Shown piece after piece: positions 59,640 through 64,000 of a stretch of 64,000 nucleotides of DNA. Within the stretch, counting starts at the first letter, position 1, and each line of letters opens with the position of its first letter. Below the pieces are notes generated by a model that did no database searches, had not been told where the DNA came from, and saw nothing but the letters and a program-made list of their open reading frames with translations. Where the stretch lies: the NCBI GenBank assembly GCA_033439765.1, contig JAULSN010000004.1:4412001-4476000 (forward strand), given 5' to 3'. The translations under genes and the position numbers were made by a program. This DNA is from Lasiosphaeria ovina. Lineage: Eukaryota; Ascomycota; Sordariomycetes; Sordariales; Lasiosphaeriaceae.

Positions 59640-60797
59640 AGCTGGGCGGGATCGCGTGTTATCGGTAGCACAGTCCCCAGTTCGTCTTCTTTATCACACC
59701 GAAGCTGCCTAGTTTCGGCGCTGAGACACACGATTACAACACCACGTGGCCATCTTTTATCATGGAGCGGCCCTCGGAGCCGGCCCCTTCCATAACCTCG
59801 GCATCAAGGACAAGCCAAACCTCCACACTATGAGGCCGTCCAGGCCCCCAACTTGGCATTCCGACTGCCGATTTTTCTTGTGTATATTCTTTTTTTTGTT
59901 TTTTGTTTTTGGCTCGGCTCATGGGCCCTTGTGGTCCCGGCGTTATCTTTCTCCAGCTTTCGTTTTAGACCAAACATGTGTCGGCGTTGGGAGTAATTTG
60001 AGGGAGACAATGTCCTTGGGCTCGCTGAGATTGTCGACTGGTTTCTCCATGGAGGAGTTGGCCCCAAAGCCTCGGGCTACATCCTCGCCTTCGAGCAACG
60101 GCTCGACGGGTGGGGCGAAGGAGAGGGGCTTTTTGACTCTGGAATTAATCGCACCATTGGGTGAAAACGGGACGGCCCGGATTGACGGCAAACCTAAGCA
60201 CATAGTGATATTGGGAAATGGCGAATCCAGGGATTCCTGCCGAGCTTGCACAGCGCTCATCAACTTCCGGGCCCACCTTGCTGTTCCCTGAGTGTGAAAC
60301 CGTGTTTCTCTGCCGGTGCGTGACATGTCTCTGAGAGCTCACGCAATTTAAGTTCCGAAGTACAGGAATGTCTCTTGGAAACATGTCGTGAGAACTGTGG
60401 CGGTTTCGTCACTACATAATCAAACATATCACCTGTCTCGGGTCAGTCTACCTTTTTCATTGCCTCGCTTCATATTTTCTCAGCTGAATGTATCACTCTA
60501 ATTACACATCAAAATCCGAATCTAATCAATCAATTATGAGACGGTCACTCTGGGTCTCTGACAAAGCATTGTGCTTCAATACCACCGCTCAAAGCATTAG
60601 AATCAGCAATTAGGTGCCTGCCACAGAGAAAACATCTCGGCTTTTTTTTCATGTTATCAATTGCCAAAATGGCATTCATTGTTCTTTGTAATTACTACTA
60701 ATTACTGGACTTGGGGATGGGATGGGATGGAGACACTCGCTTACTTGCCTGGCTCGCGTCAGCGTCGTCGACTTGGATTTGGACTTGGCGGTCTGTC
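59640..60797. other. Convergent intergenic region
   Basis: These 1.2 kb between two stop codons contain no gene that I can support. The section 60350-60720 is notably AT-rich. Confidence 0.4.
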
Positions 60798-62096
60798 TCA
60801 GATGTCGAAGAGGTCGAAGAGGCTCAACCTCTGCTTATGGGCCGGGCGCTTGGAACCGGAGCGGTGCTTGTCGCCGCGCTTGTCGCTGTCCTTGTCCTTT
60901 TCGCTGCGCTTGTCGTCGCGCTTGTCGCCGAGCTTAGATCCGGAGCGATGGCTGTCCTTGTCCTCCTCCTCCTCCCTGCGCTTCTCTCGGCGCTTCTCTC
61001 GCTCCCTGTCGCGCTCTTTGTCGTCCTTGCTGCGCTTCTCGTCGTCCTTCTCCCTGCGCCTTTCTCGGTCCTTGTCCTTGTCCTTGTCGCGCTTATCATC
61101 GTGCTTGTCCCGGTGTCCATCGCCGTGCCTGTCGCCGTGCCTGCCGCCGTGCCTGTCGCCGTGTCTGTCGCTGTGTCTGTCGCCGTGCCTGTCCCTGTGC
61201 CTGTCCCTGTCCCTGTGCCTGTCCCTGTGCCTGCTGCTTCTGCTTCTGCTTCTCTCAGATGGGCGGTCACGCTTGTCATCGCGCGTACGCTCTCGACCGC
61301 TGTCTGCCTTATCCCGTTTCGATTTGCTCGAAGCGGCTACGCTGACATTGTCGGTCTCCTTTGAGGGCGGCGGCGGCGGCTGGTCGTCGGCGTCATAGCA
61401 CTCTTCGACTGTCGGCGGGCGGTATGTTGGCGGGCGGTATGACGACGAGTACGGGGCTGGGACCCTATCTTGCTGTTGCTGCGGCTGCGGCTGCGACTGC
61501 GGCTGCTGCTGTTGTCGCTGTTGCCGTTCCTGATCCTGCTGCTTTCGCTGCTGTCGCTGTTGCTGCTCCAGTTCTTGCTGCTTTCGCTGCAGTCTCTGTT
61601 GGTGTTCCTGTTCCTGCTGCTGCCGCAGCTTTCGCTTCTGGTCTTCCAGGTCCTGCTGCTGTCGCTGCTGTCGTCGCTGCAGGCGACGCTGTTGCCGTTC
61701 ACGGTCATCGGCATCACGGTAGTCTTGAGCTGTTGGCTGGCGGTTTGTCGATGAGTATGCGGCTGCGGGCGGCCGTGGCTGCGGCGGCGGCGGCCCCTGG
61801 GGGGGTCCGGGCCTCGGCCCCAGGATCTCGTTTATCCTGGTCGAGATGGTCTCAGCGGTAGTATGATTAGCCTCGATGTCTCTTGGCTGATTCCGCCGCT
61901 GCCATTTGCGGCCGCTCCACTTATGCCACCACCGGGGGTGCTCGTTGATGGGCATTGTCGCCTTTGCCCACTTGAACTCTTTGAACACCATAAAACCGCC
62001 TACCATTCCGGCGATCAGAACAACAACGCCCACGATGATCCAGAGGGGCGCTCCGCCGGCGAGCCCGGCACCATTCCACGTTATGTCGTCGGCCAT
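60798..62096 (-). CDS. Single-pass membrane protein with Gln/Arg coiled coil and His-Arg-Asp repeats
   Basis: A single-exon 432-aa protein. The short N-terminus MADDITWNGAGLAGGA leads into one transmembrane helix, PLWIIVGVVVLIAGMVGGFM, then FKEFKWAKATMPINEHPRWW. A proline-rich linker (GPRPGPPQGPPPPQPRPP) precedes a Gln/Arg-rich predicted coiled coil (about residues 130-215), and a YRPPTYRPPTVEECYDADDQ segment precedes a long charged tail in which RHRDRH, DRHGDRH and RDKDKDKDRE motifs repeat. The end is KQRLSLFDLFDI. The lack of a cleavable signal and the positive residues after the helix suggest the long tail is cytosolic. The charged tail is encoded by a minisatellite-like DNA repeat. No family recognised. 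Confidence 0.75.
   Translation of the reverse strand: MADDITWNGAGLAGGAPLWIIVGVVVLIAGMVGGFMVFKEFKWAKATMPINEHPRWWHKWSGRKWQRRNQPRDIEANHTTAETISTRINEILGPRPGPPQGPPPPQPRPPAAAYSSTNRQPTAQDYRDADDRERQQRRLQRRQQRQQQDLEDQKRKLRQQQEQEHQQRLQRKQQELEQQQRQQRKQQDQERQQRQQQQPQSQPQPQQQQDRVPAPYSSSYRPPTYRPPTVEECYDADDQPPPPPSKETDNVSVAASSKSKRDKADSGRERTRDDKRDRPSERSRSRSSRHRDRHRDRDRHRDRHGDRHSDRHGDRHGGRHGDRHGDGHRDKHDDKRDKDKDKDRERRREKDDEKRSKDDKERDREREKRREKRREEEEDKDSHRSGSKLGDKRDDKRSEKDKDSDKRGDKHRSGSKRPAHKQRLSLFDLFDI
61090..61250 (-). repeat. Coding minisatellite for His-Arg-Asp/Gly units
   Basis: Degenerate 12-18 nt units encode RHRDRHRDRDRHRDRHGDRH-type sequence. In the other two minus-strand frames and on the plus strand, the same DNA reads as long simple-composition frames, which are by-products. 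Confidence 0.8.
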
Positions 62097-63207
62097 GGTG
62101 CCAGCCTGTGTTGAACGGACTGCGTCTAGTTTCTCTTAATCTCTTGGATAGTTAGAAAGTCAAGCACGCGTTTTCAGAGAGATCGGAGAGCTTCTTTTTT
62201 GGCAGTCTCTATTCTCTGATGCGTTGCCGCAAAAGAGGGTAAGGCAACCCTCGTCACCAGGCGAGAGGGAAACGTGCTCGTTTTATTTTGTCCAAATGCT
62301 TGTGAGCTCTTTGAAATGCAGGTCTCCCTGAGTGCCTTCTGTTCCGTTCGGGGCCATGCAGTTCTTTCACGGTGTGCTTTTGTTTGACAGACACTGGCGG
62401 ATAATTGGACGATCAAACAGCGCCATTGTGTATTCTAGACGTGGCACTGGAATTGGGGCTGAGATTGCTGCTAGATTGGTTCTTTGTGGTAGAGACCTTG
62501 ACTCTTGATTTGATTGTTGCTATCGGGGTTTGATCAATTGAGACACCGCTGTTGTGTACCAGCTAGTTCTAGAGCCCTTTTAAATTACTCTACCAGCCTT
62601 GGCACATTGTTCCTTGCGATTTGCAACTGTCGAGCCTCTCAGTCCAATCATGGATCACATGGTCGCCTTGATAACTCAAATAAGAATCGGAAATAATTAC
62701 ACCTCAGATATTAGGTACCTGGCTAGCCTGGATTGTTTGAATTCAGTGTTTTAATTATGAGAGAGATTGAGTCTACTGATGTCGTTGAAATGAAATATGA
62801 ATATTAGTGCTACTAGGAAAAATGACCTCCAAAGATGCTAGACGGCGGCATGAGATCCAGTACCGCTCCCCCTTCCTCTGTGCATTGCCTTTCCCGTTTC
62901 CGCCGAGCTCGTCTCTTCTAAGCATAGACAGTTGCCAAGTCTTCTGAAGAATCCGAGGAATCCTCCAAATCGGGGCTAATAGCTGAATGCGCTGAGGCAG
63001 TCCATTGAGCTCTTTAGGACTACGCCTAGGCTGGATCCCAAACTTCACCCCTGATACCTCGTCATGTGTTTCTTTCCTCTCCGGCCGAGCTTGTATCCTA
63101 TCAAGAGAGGCACCAGCCGCCAACTTATCTGAGGGACCCGAATCCAAATGTGTCTCTAGTAGCGCCTGTACAGGAGGCACGGATAAGCGCATGAACACTG
63201 GAACTGG
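62097..63207. other. Intergenic region between two minus-strand membrane-protein genes
   Basis: These 1.1 kb hold the promoter of the 432-aa protein gene and the 3' region of the next. A minus-strand frame from 63198 down to 62773 is open but overlaps that 3' region and looks random. Confidence 0.4.
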
Positions 63208-63683
63208 CTACCGTTGGGGTGCAAGCTGCGGTACAACTGACGTATATGCAGGTGGGAAAGGTCGCGACCACCACGGTGCGATAGGCGGCTCCCCAGGAGG
63301 CGCCGGGGCAGGAGGCCCTGGGGCAGGAGGCCTCGGGGCAGGAGGCGGCGGTGCAGCAGGCTCCGGGGCAGGTTTACTCTCCGGTGTTGCGGCGGCTTCC
63401 GTATCGGAGTCACCCGCTGGAAGTTTTCACAACAAATTAGTTAGAACTAGGCGTCCAGGGCCATGAAATAGTATCTGACCAAGTCGAATTGGGACCCACC
63501 CGAATCTTGCGGGCCAAGTGCAACAAACGCAAAGTGAGATTGTGTCTAACTTTTGCCAGCTTCAATTCCCCTTTTGGCTTTCTTGACTTTGAGTCCCACG
63601 GTAATAAACACGATGACGCCAATGACTCCACCGGCGAGGATTCCAAAGGAGACTGCGAGGCCAAAGACTGTCGTTGTTTCCAT
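63208..63683 (-). CDS. Small single-pass membrane protein with Pro/Ala-rich tail
   Basis: Two exons, 63683-63551 and 63416-63208, join in phase to 113 aa (AGK|TGDSDTEAA). The donor is GTTAGA and the acceptor CTTCCAG. The N-terminus METTTVFGLAVSFGILAGGV continues into IGVIVFITVGLKVKKAKRG: one membrane helix with a strong basic stop-transfer. The tail is Pro/Ala repeats (PAPRPPAPGPPAPAPPGEPP) followed by IAPWWSRPFPPAYTSVVPQL. The layout (very short N-terminus, one helix, basic flank, low-complexity cytosolic tail) is the same as in the 432-aa neighbour on the same strand, so they may be distant tandem relatives. Neither exon is long enough to stand out as a plain frame. No family recognised. 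Confidence 0.6.
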
Positions 63684-64000
63684 AGTGAAAGGTTTGTGGT
63701 GTGGTCACTGTGACTGCGAGTGCGAGTGCGAGTGCGAGTGCGAGTGCGACTGCGACTGCGACTGCGACTGCGACGAGTTTTCCGGGTCAGTTTTTGCCTT
63801 GCAATAGCTAGAGAAGATGGCGATGAGTTGTCGATGGCGTGTGTATCCGAGTTGCTGAGTGTCTAACTAATATGTCATGCCTACCTTGGTAGGAACCTAT
63901 GTTGTTAAATACTCAAGTGGCCGTGAGTCACTCACACTAAACAAGTCGACGAATACTTGCACGGCACGATCTATGTTTGCCTTTGGTTCAAACTCGAGTG
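63684..64000. other. Upstream region of the small membrane-protein gene
   Basis: These 317 bases contain the hexamer repeat listed separately and no gene. Confidence 0.4.
63712..63776. repeat. (TGCGAG)n / (TGCGAC)n hexanucleotide repeat
   Basis: About ten tandem hexamers that switch from TGCGAG to TGCGAC units midway. The repeat lies 29 bases upstream of the start codon of the small membrane-protein gene, so it is in its promoter or 5' UTR. Confidence 0.93.

Noticed and set aside
60711..61364. A 217-codon plus-strand frame of Val/Ala/Leu composition
   Set aside because: It is the antisense of the His-Arg-Asp minisatellite; its hydrophobic repeats come only from the repeated DNA.
62773..63198. 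A 141-codon minus-strand frame
   Set aside because: It overlaps the 3' region of the small membrane-protein gene, lacks any motif and has random composition.

Overview
This window is nuclear DNA of a filamentous ascomycete (Pezizomycotina), most likely a Sordariomycete. Genes are compact and carry short introns of about 50-120 nt with GTRNGT donors and YAG acceptors. Coding DNA is GC-rich, and there are no operons, ribosome-binding sites or CRISPR-like arrays. The housekeeping proteins are the filamentous-fungal versions, for example a 607-aa intein-free vacuolar ATPase subunit A, a 161-aa tropomyosin and a 1301-aa Set1. I joined exons by eye from frame continuity and splice sites, and each model was checked for phase.

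Layout. 0-15 kb is conserved core: BIG1 (-, running off the left edge), RRP17 (+), tropomyosin (-, with a GC-AG intron), a securin/Cut2-like protein (+), SET1 (+) and VMA1 (+). 15-23 kb holds an unknown coiled-coil protein (-), a Rad9/Crb2 checkpoint mediator (+) and an odd intron-containing tRNA-Gly(GCC) (-). 24-33 kb holds a small secreted Cys protein (+), the septation GTPase SPG1/TEM1 (-), glycine-cleavage H protein GCV3 (+) and porphobilinogen deaminase HEM3 (-). 33-45 kb holds a PLAC8 protein with a long novel-looking repeat domain (-), a small mitochondrial protein (-), CAND1 (+), TRAPP subunit TRS31 (+) and a small unknown protein with a start-codon-only exon (-). 45-64 kb is more accessory: a PNP-NACHT-ankyrin NLR-type gene with one reading-frame break (+), a multi-module secreted cysteine protein (-), a stand-alone Copia-Gag-like gene (+), about 4 kb without a convincing gene, and three single-pass membrane proteins (+, -, -).

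Functionally the core genes are unrelated housekeeping functions: cell wall glucan, ribosome biogenesis, actin cables, chromatin methylation, vacuolar acidification, DNA damage checkpoint, mitotic exit, one-carbon metabolism, haem synthesis, cullin regulation and vesicle tethering. The most unusual signals are the 14-copy ~19-residue repeat array of the PLAC8 protein, the tandem DC-modules of the secreted protein, the domesticated-looking Gag gene, the broken NLR and the duplicated T-arm tRNA.
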